A DNA stretch of 54,639 bases. Origin: Prochlorococcus sp. MIT 0701. GTDB lineage: Bacteria; Cyanobacteriota; Cyanobacteriia; PCC-6307; Cyanobiaceae. The DNA lies in the NCBI RefSeq assembly GCF_000760295.1, contig NZ_JNBA01000001.1:1-54639 (forward strand). The letters run 5' to 3'. The notes under the pieces are model-generated. The model had not been told where the DNA came from, searched no databases, and saw nothing but the letters and a program-made list of their open reading frames with translations. How positions within the stretch are numbered: the stretch's first letter is position 1; every line of letters begins with the position of its first letter. Made by a program: the position numbers and the translations under genes. Shown in pieces: positions 18,261-28,298 of the stretch.

Positions 18261-20879
18261 CTAGTGCTCTGGCCGCATGAGCATTACCACTTCTCTGGTG
18301 TTTGCAGATAGCTCTGCACTGGCCAGTTGATCGATGGCCCGGTGCATCGCCTCTTTCCTTGATGGAGCATAAGTTTGCCAACGGCTGAACACTTTCACCA
18401 TTCGTGAAGCAGTGATTGGGTTGCGTTGATCAATGGCGATGAGCTGATCAGCCATGAAGTTGTAACCACTTCCATCAACAGAGTGAAATACAGGTGGATT
18501 TGAAGCGAGACCACCAAGGACAGCCCTTATCGCGTTGGGTGCCATTGGGTCAAAGCGGGGATGATCTAGTAACTGTTTTATTCGTTCAAGCCCATCTGAC
18601 CGTGGAGTGGATGCCTCCAGAGCAAACCAGGTATCTAGGATCACTGGCCGATCTTGCCAGCGCTCGTAAAAGCTTTTGAGAGCTTCGTCTCGCTCAGGAC
18701 ATTCAACGGGTTGTAGTGCCCGAAGGGCCGCTCGAGCCAAAGACATCGAGGGTCCGTTGACTGCTTCAAGTGCTTCCTTGCGAACTTCGCAATCACCAGC
18801 AGCAGCTAACCAGCTCCAGGTCAGTCCTGTGAGCATGCGTTCACCTTGTCCTGCTGGCCATTGAGCCCCCCAATTCAATCGACTGCGTTCAAGCAGATGT
18901 TGGAGCGGATCTGAGAGCTTGACTCCCAACCATGACTTGAGTGATTGATAGACCTGATAGAGCATCAATGGATCGGCGACATCCTGGGCGGCCTCCAGTT
19001 CAGCTAGTCCTGGCATGCCAAATAACATCGCCAGAAAAGAGGGATCACTTTCGCCTCCACTGGTGATCAGTTGATTTAGCGCTAGAGCTAAACGTTCTTC
19101 AAGTGGATTGTCAGCTTGTTTGCGAGCCCTTGCTAAAAGGATCTTTCTCCATAATCTCTGGCCTGCTTCCCATCGAGCAACGGGATCATCATCAAGAGCA
19201 AGTAGCTGCAACGATTCTTCGACTGAGACGTCCATCTGCAACGTGACCGGAGCTGAAAAACGACGAAATATCGATAGGGCAGGAGGCTTCGCTTGCCTAG
19301 GTAGATCACTTAGTGAGACGTTCTGTGTGTCTCGGTCCAAAACAACCAGTTTCTCCTCGCCGACTCGTCCATTTGGGCCGATCACGGCGAGGACCATCGG
19401 AATGACTAGAGGTTCTTTTGAGGGTTGACCAGGAGTTGGTGGTGTGAACTGGTTGACCTCAAGTGTGAGTGTTCCGACTTGAGAATCCCAGTGGCGTTTT
19501 ACGCATACTTGAGGAGTTCCGCTTTGGTGATACCAACGCTGAAATTGATCAAGATCAAAACCAAGTTTTTCCCCATTTGCGCAGGCTCCTTCAGCAATGG
19601 AGTGAATAAAATCGTCTGTAGTAGCTGCAGTGCCATCAAAACGCTGCACATATAACGCCATTCCTGCCATGAAGCGTTGCTGCCCAAGCAGGGTGTGAAG
19701 CATGCGGATTAACTCTGCACCTTTTTCATAAATAGTTGTGGTGTAGAAGTTATCAATTGCCTTGTATTCACTAGGCTTGACTGGATGAGATGTAGGGCCT
19801 GAATCTTCACGAAATTGGGTGTTTCGCAGCATTGATACATCCTCGATGCGTTTCACTGCTTCTGAATGCAGATCAGCTGTGAAGCTCTGATCCCGAAATA
19901 CAGTGAGACCTTCTTTTAGGGAGAGCTGAAACCAGTCCCTGCAGGTAATACGGTTGCCAGTCCAGTTATGAAAGTATTCATGAGCAACAACACTTTCGAT
20001 TCGTTCAAGCTCACCATCTGTGGCACATTCGGCATCAGCCAATACAAGTTTTGAGTTGAATATATTTAAGCTCTTATTTTCCATTGCGCCCATGTTGAAG
20101 TGACGCACTGCCACAATGTTATATTCATCAAGGTCGTATTCCAGCCCATAGATCTTTTCATCCCAGGCCATGGCTTTCTTCAGAGAATTCAAGGCGTGAG
20201 AGGTATAGGATTCGTCTCCGTTCTCAACATGCAAGCGCAATAGAACTGAGCGTCCAGATTTGGTTGTGAAATGAGCCTGAACTTCTTGAAGTGCTCCTGC
20301 AACCAAAGCAAAGAGATAGGCAGGCTTGGGATAGGGATCGTCCCAAATTGCCTCATGCCGCATTGGATCTTTAGCTAAAGGCCCTGTGCTAACAAGATTT
20401 CCGTTAGAGAGCAACACTGGATAGCGCGTCCGATTCGCCTCAATTCGTACTCGATAGCGACTGAGCACATCAGGACGATCGGGATGGAAGCAGATGCGAC
20501 GAAAGCCTTCTGCCTCGCATTGGCTTGTGAGCATGCTCTCGCTGGCATAAAGCCCTTCTAGTGAGGTGTTGTTGAAGGGATCAATTCGGCAGATGATCTT
20601 CAACTCAAAAGGATGAATTGGTGGCTGATGGAGAACTAACTCACGGCTCGATAGGCTGTAGGCATCCGTTGGTACAGAACTGCCGTTTATAACAATGGAG
20701 TCCAACTCCAGCTCTAACCCCTGAAGGACTAACGGAACTTTGGTTGTCAAGGCAGGCTCGATCTGCATGGAGCTGGAGATCACGATGTGCTGTTCTTCGA
20801 CAACAACATCCAGTTCAATGTTAGGAATCTGGAAGGGATATGGCCTGTAATCCGCTAATCGGGTGGTTGCTGTTGTCAT
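18261..20879 (-). CDS. pepN: Aminopeptidase N (M1 family)
   Basis: This is a zinc metallo-aminopeptidase that removes N-terminal residues from peptides. The 872-aa protein has the exopeptidase motif GAMEN at 264-268, the zinc motif HEYFH at 300-304 and the third ligand Glu323 (LKEGLTVF). Length and the long C-terminal helical domain are those of the bacterial PepN subfamily. It is transcribed toward the GHL10 gene, with an 8-bp gap between the converging stops. Confidence 0.97.
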   Translation of the reverse strand: MTTATTRLADYRPYPFQIPNIELDVVVEEQHIVISSSMQIEPALTTKVPLVLQGLELELDSIVINGSSVPTDAYSLSSRELVLHQPPIHPFELKIICRIDPFNNTSLEGLYASESMLTSQCEAEGFRRICFHPDRPDVLSRYRVRIEANRTRYPVLLSNGNLVSTGPLAKDPMRHEAIWDDPYPKPAYLFALVAGALQEVQAHFTTKSGRSVLLRLHVENGDESYTSHALNSLKKAMAWDEKIYGLEYDLDEYNIVAVRHFNMGAMENKSLNIFNSKLVLADAECATDGELERIESVVAHEYFHNWTGNRITCRDWFQLSLKEGLTVFRDQSFTADLHSEAVKRIEDVSMLRNTQFREDSGPTSHPVKPSEYKAIDNFYTTTIYEKGAELIRMLHTLLGQQRFMAGMALYVQRFDGTAATTDDFIHSIAEGACANGEKLGFDLDQFQRWYHQSGTPQVCVKRHWDSQVGTLTLEVNQFTPPTPGQPSKEPLVIPMVLAVIGPNGRVGEEKLVVLDRDTQNVSLSDLPRQAKPPALSIFRRFSAPVTLQMDVSVEESLQLLALDDDPVARWEAGQRLWRKILLARARKQADNPLEERLALALNQLITSGGESDPSFLAMLFGMPGLAELEAAQDVADPLMLYQVYQSLKSWLGVKLSDPLQHLLERSRLNWGAQWPAGQGERMLTGLTWSWLAAAGDCEVRKEALEAVNGPSMSLARAALRALQPVECPERDEALKSFYERWQDRPVILDTWFALEASTPRSDGLERIKQLLDHPRFDPMAPNAIRAVLGGLASNPPVFHSVDGSGYNFMADQLIAIDQRNPITASRMVKVFSRWQTYAPSRKEAMHRAIDQLASAELSANTREVVMLMRPEH

Positions 20880-21048
20880 GGGGGAGTGTTTGCTTGTAGA
20901 GATTTTTGAGTTTGAGCTTCCGCGCTAATTCCCTGATGACATCATTTGAGATGTGCTAGCCATACCGCGGAACAATTTCTGCTGCTGTCTTGTACTTCAA
21001 GTTCGTTCTGGCAACGACTGTCTTCTATGAAGATCTCTAGAAGATGGC

Positions 21049-22611
21049 TCAATTGGGCAGGGCCCAGGGGTTGATCCCTAAATCGGCACCGATGAGATGG
21101 GAGCAGGCAAAGCCACTAAAAGCAACTGCATTTAGGCCTTGGCCAGGGAAACAAGAGTCGCCGACGCAATAAAGCCCTTTGAGTCCAGTGCGGTTAAAGG
21201 GCATGGTGAGAAGGCCTGGTAAACGACTTGAGGGGATTGGCCCATAGCTACCCTGAAATCGTCCTAGGAAACGTCGATGGCTACGAGGAGTGCCCACCTC
21301 TCGGTGAACGATGGCTTGACTTAAGCCAGGCAGGATTTTTTCGAGTTTCCTGATTAGACGATCAGCATCAGCTTGCTTTTTGCTGTTGTAGGTCGCAGGG
21401 CTTAGGTCTTGCCATGCCTGCATTGAGGATGGTGTGAAGGCGTGGACGATGTGATGCCCCTCTGGCGCCAGGGATGGATCCAGGAGAGTGGGCATAGAGA
21501 CGAATGCGACACCCTGTTCACTCTCCATTTCATCCCAGCTTTCTAGGAGCAGATGGTGGCAGTGGCTGTTGGCTGGAATGGCCTCGTTACGAACCCCAAG
21601 GTGAAGAGAGAGGAAGGATGGCGAGGGCACATAGCGGCGTCGCCAGGTCTGCTCCGCTGCGGGTGTGTGTTCTGCATCCACCAGGGCCTGTTTGGACCCC
21701 TCACCGCTGAATGTGTCCCAGCGAGTGGCGTTGGAAATCACCCTCCGGGCGTGGATGATTTCTCCATTGGCTAGCTGTACACCAACAGCACGATTATCTT
21801 TCAGCACCACTCGTGTGACCCGTGCCTTGTAGCGGATCTCACCACCATGACGTTGCATGCCGTTGACGAGCTTTTGGGCTATCACACCAACGCCTCCTCT
21901 GGGGTAGTTGATGCCACCGGCATGGCGATCTGAAAACACCATGCCAGCATTGATCATCGGTGTGCGGTCGGCCGGCATCACTGACCAGCAGAAGCATTCA
22001 ATGTCGATGAACCGCAACAGTTCTGGGTCTTTGATGTGACGCCTGGCTACATCACCCACGTTGACGGGCAACCAGCGCGCAAGACCGAGACAGGCCAGGG
22101 GGGACTTGAAAAAAACTTTGGCCAGATAAGTAGGATCCTCGATCGATAGCAGTGGCATTGCATCCAGGCAGTTGAACACTTGCCAACAGATGTCGTAAAA
22201 GTGACGTATCCCCTTCGCTTCGTGTGGGAAGCGTGCGGTGAGATCAGCAATGAACTGCTCGTATTTCCGATCAACTGCGAGCTCTAATCCTCCAGGAAGG
22301 TGGTAGGCGAGTTGGGCGGGGTCTGGCAAGGTGTCACAGTGCTCTCCCACATCGGCCAAGGCTCGGGTGAGCAGGTTGGTGTATCCCTTCTCTCCGAACC
22401 CGAAGATCATTGATGCACCTACATCAAAGGTGTAGCCCTCTCGCTGGAATGAGCCGCTACTACCACCTGGGATTGTGTAGCTCTCCAGAACAAGAACCTT
22501 GGCACCTTTGACAGCCAGCTGACTGGCGGTGACCAGGCCGCCGATGCCCGAACCGATAACCACAGCATCCCAAGGCTGTGTTGCGTCTTTTTCGATGCGG
22601 ATAGGTTCCAT
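21049..22611 (-). CDS. crtISO: Carotenoid (prolycopene) isomerase
   Basis: This FAD-dependent isomerase converts poly-cis lycopene to all-trans lycopene in carotenoid synthesis. The 520-aa protein has the N-terminal dinucleotide-binding GSGIGG near residue 20-25 (VVIGSGIGGLVTASQLA), PGGSSGSFQREGYTFDVG, and a C-terminal FAD motif GLYCVGDSCFPGQGLNAVAFSG. These match CrtISO/CrtH rather than phytoene desaturase CrtI. trmFO lies 132 bp upstream on the same strand. Confidence 0.94.
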   Translation of the reverse strand: MEPIRIEKDATQPWDAVVIGSGIGGLVTASQLAVKGAKVLVLESYTIPGGSSGSFQREGYTFDVGASMIFGFGEKGYTNLLTRALADVGEHCDTLPDPAQLAYHLPGGLELAVDRKYEQFIADLTARFPHEAKGIRHFYDICWQVFNCLDAMPLLSIEDPTYLAKVFFKSPLACLGLARWLPVNVGDVARRHIKDPELLRFIDIECFCWSVMPADRTPMINAGMVFSDRHAGGINYPRGGVGVIAQKLVNGMQRHGGEIRYKARVTRVVLKDNRAVGVQLANGEIIHARRVISNATRWDTFSGEGSKQALVDAEHTPAAEQTWRRRYVPSPSFLSLHLGVRNEAIPANSHCHHLLLESWDEMESEQGVAFVSMPTLLDPSLAPEGHHIVHAFTPSSMQAWQDLSPATYNSKKQADADRLIRKLEKILPGLSQAIVHREVGTPRSHRRFLGRFQGSYGPIPSSRLPGLLTMPFNRTGLKGLYCVGDSCFPGQGLNAVAFSGFACSHLIGADLGINPWALPN

Positions 22612-22743
22612 GGCATGGTCTCAACAGCTTGACGCTAAGGGCTTGCATGCAACTCTGACCCCGTCCACTCTGACTGTGAAGTTTGCGGCAGCTGTCCTGG
22701 AGAGATTAAAGAATCAGTTTGATGCTTGCTCTGCTTGAGACGA

Positions 22744-24147
22744 TTATGAACTCCCTATCTGGATAGGGGCCTTACTCGTGCCCCATTCTTGCTGGGCTTC
22801 CTCAAGCATCGTGAGCGCCCTATCGCGGTAGGCACCGTAGCGTGCGCGTTTAGCGTGGATTCGCTCTGCAAGTTCTGGAAGAAGGCCGAAATTTGCGGGC
22901 ATCGGCTGGAACTCACCTTTGCGGCCCCTAAAGCAGTCGCTGTCGCTCACAAAGTGTGTAAGGGCACCGATCATTGTTGTGGAAGGAAGCGTAATGGTGT
23001 TGAGGCCCATTGCCAATCTCGCTGCATTGTTTCCAGCAAGCCAGCCTCCAGCTACTGCAGCGGTATAACCCTCTGTGCCGGTGATCTGTCCAGCAGCGAG
23101 GAGGTTGGATCGTTTGCTGAACTGCAGGGTTGGTTCAAGTAGCTGCGGGGCTTCGAGAAAGGTATTGCGGTGCATGACCCCAAAACGCACGAATTCAGCC
23201 TGGTGCAGGCCTGGAATCATTTTTAGGACTCGCTTTTGTTCGCTCCATTTGAGATTGGTCTGAAAGCCCACCAGATTCCAGAGACGACCCTCGTGATCTT
23301 CTTTGCGCAGTTGCACAACTGCATAAGCCCGCTTGGAGCGACGCACGTCTCGATCATTGAGATCGCCCCAACGGGGATCCCAGAGTCCGATTGGTTTGAG
23401 TGGGCCGTAGCGCATTGTGTCTTCGCCGCGGCGAGCAAGCTCTTCGATTGGTAGGCAGCCCTCGAAAAACTTGGCAGATTCCTTATCGAACTCTTTGAGT
23501 TCGGCTTGCTCAGCATTGAGCAGTGCCTCCCGAAAGGCAAGGTATTGCCCTTTGTCCATCGGGCAATTCATGTAGTCAGCGTCACCTTTGTCGTAGCGGC
23601 TTGCCCGAAATGCCAGCGTGAGATCGATACTTTCGCCTTCGACAATTGGACTGGCGGCATCAAAGAAGTGGCATTCGCTACGGCCGGTGAAGGTGCGTAG
23701 GTTTTCTGCAAGCAATTCACTGGTCAGAGGACCCGTTGCCAGCACAGTGATTTGTCCTTCACCTGGAAGGTGTTCCTGCTCGTGGCGCTCGATCGTGATT
23801 AGTGGATGGGCAGAGAGTTCTTTGGTAAGCGATGCACTAAATGAGGCCCTATTGACAGCTAGTGCACCACCAGCAGGTACGGCGTGGCTGTCGGCGGTGC
23901 GGATCACGATTGAGCCCAGACGGCGTAGCTCTTCCTTGAGTAGGCCGGCAGCACGATCGCTACTCAGAGCGCCAAAGCTATTACTGCAGACCAGCTCTGC
24001 GAATTCGCTGCTGTAGTGAGCCGGTGAGTGCTTGATCGGCCGCATCTCTATCAGCCTGACAGGCACGCCTGCTTGTGCTATTTGCCAAGCAGCTTCCGAA
24101 CCAGCCAGACCGGCTCCTATGACAAGCACAGTAGGGAGGGAACTCAA
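22744..24147 (-). CDS. trmFO: Methylenetetrahydrofolate-tRNA-(uracil-5-)-methyltransferase
   Basis: This FAD and folate-dependent enzyme makes ribothymidine at tRNA position 54. The 467-aa protein has N-terminal [19 protein letters not shown], then [23 protein letters not shown] with a catalytic cysteine, VLATGPLTS, and [13 protein letters not shown], all family markers. The C-terminal [20 protein letters not shown] is the FAD-domain end. psbY lies 74 bp upstream on the same strand. Confidence 0.96.
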   Translation of the reverse strand: MSSLPTVLVIGAGLAGSEAAWQIAQAGVPVRLIEMRPIKHSPAHYSSEFAELVCSNSFGALSSDRAAGLLKEELRRLGSIVIRTADSHAVPAGGALAVNRASFSASLTKELSAHPLITIERHEQEHLPGEGQITVLATGPLTSELLAENLRTFTGRSECHFFDAASPIVEGESIDLTLAFRASRYDKGDADYMNCPMDKGQYLAFREALLNAEQAELKEFDKESAKFFEGCLPIEELARRGEDTMRYGPLKPIGLWDPRWGDLNDRDVRRSKRAYAVVQLRKEDHEGRLWNLVGFQTNLKWSEQKRVLKMIPGLHQAEFVRFGVMHRNTFLEAPQLLEPTLQFSKRSNLLAAGQITGTEGYTAAVAGGWLAGNNAARLAMGLNTITLPSTTMIGALTHFVSDSDCFRGRKGEFQPMPANFGLLPELAERIHAKRARYGAYRDRALTMLEEAQQEWGTSKAPIQIGSS

Positions 24148-24221
24148 GAGTTCAGGTCATTCGGCATTTGGCCTGAACTCGAGCCTAGGCAGTGGCCATT
24201 GGGGATGGCCATTGGGGATTT

Positions 24222-24338
24222 TTAGCCTTTGTTTTTGCTGACTAGCCCCAAGCCCTGTTGCCTTAAAGCAGCACCGCGGATGTTGATAAAGGCCCAGGTG
24301 GCGGCAAGTAAAATAGGGAGGAGAACGATGAGAATCAT
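24222..24338 (-). CDS. psbY: Photosystem II protein PsbY
   Basis: A 38-aa minus-strand frame reads MILIVLLPILLAATWAFINI and then a basic tail (RGAALRQQG...). The single transmembrane helix with LLPILLAATWAFINI and the following ALRQQ match small cyanobacterial PsbY, a peripheral one-helix subunit near cytochrome b559. It is too short for ordinary ORF cut-offs. A short doubled GGCCATTGGGGAT lies just downstream (24194-24218). Confidence 0.8.
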   Translation of the reverse strand: MILIVLLPILLAATWAFINIRGAALRQQGLGLVSKNKG

Positions 24339-24394
24339 GAGGGGGCTGATCGCTTAGTGGATTTTGCAGAGAACCGATTCTACGGACTTACATA

Positions 24395-24414
24395 AGGCCA
24401 AGCATGCTTGGCCT
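24395..24414. repeat. 20-bp perfect palindrome between psbY and tRNA-Lys
   Basis: AGGCCAAGCATGCTTGGCCT is its own reverse complement over all 20 bases. It lies 57 bp upstream of psbY and 150 bp upstream of the tRNA, which are transcribed away from each other, so it is better placed for a regulatory site than a terminator. No known factor is assigned. Confidence 0.55.
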
Positions 24415-24563
24415 CAGCAGCTGATCGAATTTTCATCAATCACTTTAGGTCCTTAATCTTCAGTTGATGCGGTGGCGGCATGGATACTTTGCCAAGGTGT
24501 CTTTTTTGCTCGATACGCTGCATGATAATTTTCATGCGTGCCTGAACGGCATGCCCAAAGGGC

Positions 24564-24635
24564 GGGTCGCTAGCTCAGCGGTAGAGCATTCGGCTTTTAA
24601 CCGACTGGTCCTGCGTTCGAATCGCAGGCGACCCA
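24564..24635 (+). tRNA. trnK: tRNA-Lys(TTT)
   Basis: This 72-base cloverleaf has the acceptor arm GGGTCGC/GCGACCC, a D loop with GCTCAGCGGTAGAGC, the anticodon loop CTTTTAA giving anticodon TTT between TTCGG and CCGAC-type stems, and the T loop GTTCGAATC. CCA is not encoded. A short AGTCAG...CTGACT stem before TGCTTTTTCTT downstream may be its terminator. A broken second copy lies about 970 bp to the right. Confidence 0.95.
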
Positions 24636-24827
24636 CTTCAGTCAGGCCAGTCAGTTTCGGCGAAAATGCCCTTGCTGACTTGCTTTTTCTTGCCCTGAAG
24701 AGCCATCAAAGACTTCGGAGGGCTTCGTTGGGAATCGGCTCATATCGCGCATTGCGATATGGACTTAGGCAGGGGATAGGAAGAATCAACCCTTAGCTTG
24801 AGGGGCAAAGTCGTATCAAAAGGAACA

Positions 24828-25025
24828 ATGGCGACAGCCGCTGAAAAACGTGAGGACATCAAAAGCAAGCTCCAGATCCTGCGCAAGGAATTGCGGGAGA
24901 TCCATTTGAAAGTGATGGAGGAAAGCACGATGCCCGAACCCGGCGAGGTGCGTGACTCGATGACCAAATTGGAAGAGCTGCTTGAAGTACTTGAACCCAA
25001 GTCAGCGAAGAAGTCGAAGAAGTAA
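24828..25025 (+). CDS. Small helical charged protein A (paralogue of 26075 gene)
   Basis: A 65-aa protein beginning MATAAEKREDIKSKLQ, preceded by AAAAGGAAC as a ribosome-binding site. It is strongly helical and charged, with MPEPGEV in the middle and a Lys-rich end (SAKKSKK). The gene at 26075 has the same plan (EKREEVKAKLQ, LPEPGDV, SARKSK), so the two are paralogues produced with the tRNA-Lys duplication. No function is recognised. Confidence 0.75.
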   Translation: MATAAEKREDIKSKLQILRKELREIHLKVMEESTMPEPGEVRDSMTKLEELLEVLEPKSAKKSKK

Positions 25026-25040
25026 AACTCATGACCTGAC

Positions 25041-25345
25041 ATTCCTGAGAGAATTTTCAAAGACCACTAGGAATTCGCCACTGTCTTCGTCATCTTCGAT
25101 GACCTAGCTACAGCTTTGCTTTATGCGTCGAGAGCTACTCGTGGATTCTCGATGAGGACTGGATCAGTTGAGTCGCATCTTCGAAGGTTCTTGCCACTTC
25201 TGCTTTGACTGGCTTGTCGGGGTCAATGGCTATTTCAACGTCATAGTCCTGGGAGTTGAGTCATTTGATTTTTTCGATCATCCTTGCCCCGTTTGTTGAT
25301 CCAGTTCTCGGCTCTTACTCACATCCACTCTGGTCTTTAGCTCCC
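25041..25345 (-). pseudogene. Decayed copy of the 25700-26041 gene
   Basis: This stretch is clearly similar in DNA to 25700-26010. Shared blocks include GACCACTAGGAATTCG, CTGTCTTCGTCATCTTCGA, GGCTTGTCGGGGTCAATGGC, and ATCCAGTTCTCGG. Small insertions, deletions and stops break the frame, so it is a dead duplicate. The intact copy encodes a 113-aa acidic protein. Confidence 0.75.
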
Positions 25346-25535
25346 CGGGATTGAGTGCCATATCCCAAGCCCCAAAATTTTGATAGGTTCAAATACCTGG
25401 CTTAAGCAGCTTCGGAATACCTAAGGCAACGGGATAAACCCCTTTGGTTGATGGGCAGGGGATCGCTTCGTGTAAATGGACGTGTAAGTTTTGTAATACT
25501 CTTTAGTTGTAGCAGTGCATCTCAGGGTTTTCATC

Positions 25536-25582
25536 CGGCTTTTTAAACCGGCTGGCTTTGCGTTCGAATCGCAGACGACCCA
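25536..25582 (+). pseudogene. tRNA-Lys 3' fragment (broken copy)
   Basis: GGCTTTTTAAACCGGCTGG then TTTGCGTTCGAATCGCAG and ACGACCCA resemble the 3' half of the intact tRNA-Lys at 24564-24635, including an exact 16-base T-arm match (TGCGTTCGAATCGCAG). The acceptor 5' half and D arm are missing. A 9-bp hairpin with a T-run follows (25605-25628). This is either a dead duplicate or an old attachment-site scar. Confidence 0.75.
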
Positions 25583-25604
25583 TCTCAATGACACCAAGGG
25601 TCTA

Positions 25605-25628
25605 GGGCCAAAAAGTTTTGGCCCTTTT
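25605..25628 (+). terminator. Terminator after the tRNA-Lys fragment
   Basis: GGGCCAAAA (25605-25613) and TTTTGGCCC (25616-25624) form a 9-bp stem followed directly by TTTT. It is positioned as a tRNA-gene terminator would be, and it has stayed intact although the tRNA copy has not. Confidence 0.6.
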
Positions 25629-25699
25629 GTGTTTGAACGGTGTGATGGTGGTTTTGTTGAGATTGTTTTGATCAGCTTGCAAAAACCGTGCGTGCCTAG

Positions 25700-26041
25700 T
25701 CACTCCTGAGCGACTTTCTTGAAGACCACTAGGAATTCGTCACTGTCTTCGTCATCTTCGACGACCCAGCTCCAGCTTGATGCGTCGATTGCTACGAGTG
25801 GATTTTCGATGAGGACTGGCTTGAGTTGCGTCGCCTCTTCGAAGGTTCTTGCCACTTCTTCTTTGATTGGCTTGTCGGGGTCAATGGCTATTTCAACGTC
25901 ATAGCCCAGGGAATAGCTTCTTTCGCCTTTTACCGACCCATGGTGGAGCTCGTTTTTCAATCCAGTTCTCGGTTCTAGTGGACAAATGCACTCTGTTGCG
26001 TATTTGTGCTCATGAGTGTTAGATGACACACTTTCCGACAA
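25700..26041 (-). CDS. Small acidic protein B, unknown function
   Basis: A 113-aa acidic protein with GYDVEIAIDPDKPIKEEVARTF, NPLVAIDASSWSWVVEDDEDSDEF and a KKVAQE end. No family is recognised. There is no in-frame ATG at the front; the start is TTG 26041 or GTG 26029. Its decayed duplicate is at 25041-25345, and it is divergent from the paralogue A' gene at 26075 with a 33-bp gap. Confidence 0.65.
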   Translation of the reverse strand: MSESVSSNTHEHKYATECICPLEPRTGLKNELHHGSVKGERSYSLGYDVEIAIDPDKPIKEEVARTFEEATQLKPVLIENPLVAIDASSWSWVVEDDEDSDEFLVVFKKVAQE

Positions 26042-26074
26042 AGTGCATAGGTCTTATCGAAACAGAGCTTTTCG

Positions 26075-26287
26075 ATGTCTACAGCGAGTGAGAAACGTGA
26101 AGAGGTCAAGGCCAAGCTTCAGGGCCTCCGCAAGGCCTTGCGGGTAATGCATGCAGGGGTGCTTGAAGAAACAGTGCTCCCTGAGCCTGGTGATGTTCGA
26201 GCTGCTATGGCCCAGTTGGAAGCTCTACTGGAACTGTTAGAAAGCAAGTCGGCTAGAAAATCCAAGGCGAAAGAGTCAGCCAAATGA
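26075..26287 (+). CDS. Small helical charged protein A' (paralogue of 24828 gene)
   Basis: A 70-aa helical protein: MSTASEKREEVKAKLQGLRK, LPEPGDVRAAMAQLEALLEL and a Lys/Ser-rich end. It is the sister of the 65-aa protein at 24828 and differs mainly in the middle and the tail. Function unknown. Both copies stay open, which suggests selection on each. Confidence 0.75.
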   Translation: MSTASEKREEVKAKLQGLRKALRVMHAGVLEETVLPEPGDVRAAMAQLEALLELLESKSARKSKAKESAK

Positions 26288-27796
26288 CCTATAGCTGTTT
26301 CTTGTCAATCCTCACTGTTATAGGCATGAGTTATGCGGAACTGTGCTCAGCTTTGAGTCTGGATCCACTTCGATAGATCTGATTGATTTGTTGAGCCTTA
26401 TTTGCATCTCTTTGCTGTGAGAATGATGCCCCAAGGTGATCCAATGGTTCCAGGGGCTTGTGTGGCCATTATTCCAGTTTATGGGGTTGGGTTTTCTGTA
26501 GTCATTGTCAAACAAGGAAAAATCTGGCGCTGACAGCAAATCAGAAGCTCTAGGGAGTGCAACGTAGATTTATGTTCTGCATTAGCAGTGATTCATACAT
26601 TAGAAAGAACCGTCTAAGGGCGGGACTGAGAAGATTACTTGCAACTGGGAATAGCCTGAAATTTCAATAGATTTCAAGGTCTTGCATACGCTTTATCTGT
26701 ATGGCTTTTGCCCTTAGATTTGGCATAATTAGTTCCTTGAATAAACTTTTTCTGCGTTGATCTTTGCGTAATGATTTAAGCTGTGGAAAAATATAACAAT
26801 TGACGATTAAAGATTTAAGCGCCTGCCATATATTGAGGTTAGCGGTGAGGTTTTTAGCAGTTGATCTTGTTGGCTTTGGCTTGGCTCGCTAAAGTACTAA
26901 ATAGCATGTCGGAAATCAATAATTAGCAGACTTCTAGGCTGCTTGATAGGCAAAGGCGAGAACTGGCTGGTTGGCAGGTGCTGAGCAGGACCCACCTTAA
27001 GAAAGCTTCTCTTTCTTGACATGAAAGATTATGAGCCGGCTCAAGATAAATTGTGAACTTGCTTTCAGTGCTATCTCAAATACCCTAATGACTGACAGTC
27101 AGAGTGAGCTTTCCAGGGGCCATTGCTGCGGATTGCAGAACCACTACTGCTCCCTTATCTCCTGCTGATAAATCCATGCTTATGGCTGTTGGTGTATCCA
27201 TCTCTAGTTTGAAGACTCAATGATCAAATACTGTGTTGCTCCTTCGCTCCCGATAGCTTTGGTTCTTCAGTTCAAAAGGATCTTTGCGATACGTGCCTCC
27301 GGTGTGTTGTTTAACTGATCATTGAGACTTATTGGATTAATGGAACTACCTGAAAATAATTTCGAGAGAGATACTCAAATAGTTTGCTCCGCGAGTAGTT
27401 TCTCTGCGGATTTTGCTAATCCATGCAAGATCAATATCAGCGTATAGGTGAAAATAATTTTAAGCAGGAGTGGTAGAAGAATGATGCGCTTGACTGCTAG
27501 AGATCTGAAGTCTTCGTAGCAATGCCTCAAAGGTTTACAAATTCCACTAAAAGTAAATGACTCCTCATGTTTTTTGGTATTCTAATCATGATCAAAGAGC
27601 AAAGCTTTTGCAGGAGATAATTTGCCTTGAGAAGGGGTTTTCAAAAGATCTCTCAAAGGGGAGACCTTGCATGCTTCTTGTTGAACCCATCATGTGAGCA
27701 AGATCACGCAGATGAGTGAGAGGAAGCAAGGCTTCTTCTACTTAATGAAACCAGGCTGGTAGACACCGGGCATAGAGCCCTCACTCTATCCAAAAG
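26288..27796. other. Gene-poor stretch, ~1.5 kb
   Basis: No well-supported gene is seen. Frames here are short or opposed by better ones. One 38-aa minus-strand frame (27085-27201) is listed separately as weak. The stretch looks AT-richer than the core region to its left. It could hold small RNAs or decayed genes, but I see no decisive mark of either. Confidence 0.5.
27085..27201 (-). CDS. Possible 38-aa peptide (weak)
   Basis: The frame reads MDTPTAISMDLSAGDKGAVV and so on to TVSH. It looks protein-like in composition, with no rare-residue clusters, but the ribosome-binding site is weak and nothing is recognised. It may be a fragment of a lost gene. Confidence 0.25.
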   Translation of the reverse strand: MDTPTAISMDLSAGDKGAVVVLQSAAMAPGKLTLTVSH

Positions 27797-28000
27797 ATGA
27801 AATCAAAGCTCGCCATCACATGCCTTTTGATGGCCATGGGAATATGCATTCAGGACCAATATCCCCAACAGATGAACGCTAATGCAGAGTCGCGCAGAGT
27901 TCTTTGTTCAAAGCAAATTGGCATCCCATTTGGCACCGACAACATGACCGATCTTCAGTGGGAGAAATTCGGACAATGCATTCGTGAATCTTTGTCCTGA
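27797..28000 (+). CDS. Small secreted protein, unknown function
   Basis: A 67-aa protein with a signal-peptide start (MKSKLAITCLLMAMGICI) and a short mature part holding two Cys (RVLCSKQIGIP...KFGQCIRES) suited to one disulfide. AAAAGATG gives only a weak ribosome site. Such tiny secreted two-Cys proteins are common in accessory parts of picocyanobacterial genomes. Function unknown. Confidence 0.55.
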   Translation: MKSKLAITCLLMAMGICIQDQYPQQMNANAESRRVLCSKQIGIPFGTDNMTDLQWEKFGQCIRESLS

Positions 28001-28298
28001 GAGTTGTTTGAACTGTGCTCTTTACCGCAAAGGAGTAGGGCTGATTCTTGGCCTAATTGCGCTTTGGTCTGTTGAGGAGGCTTAGCTTACGTTGAGAGAT
28101 CTCTTATGAGCCCCTCAGATTGATTTTATCAGCATCGTGTTTGGTTAGTTTCAAGTGGATGCGGATCTGGTTCCGTGATTCATTGCTAGCCCGTAAGCGA
28201 GTCTTGGTGCTTCTGAGCCCATCTTTTTGTTGAGACTTGGTTGCGATTTAGGGGATTTGTGGCGAGATTTGTGTAGTGGTGTACACCTCATTAAAGCA

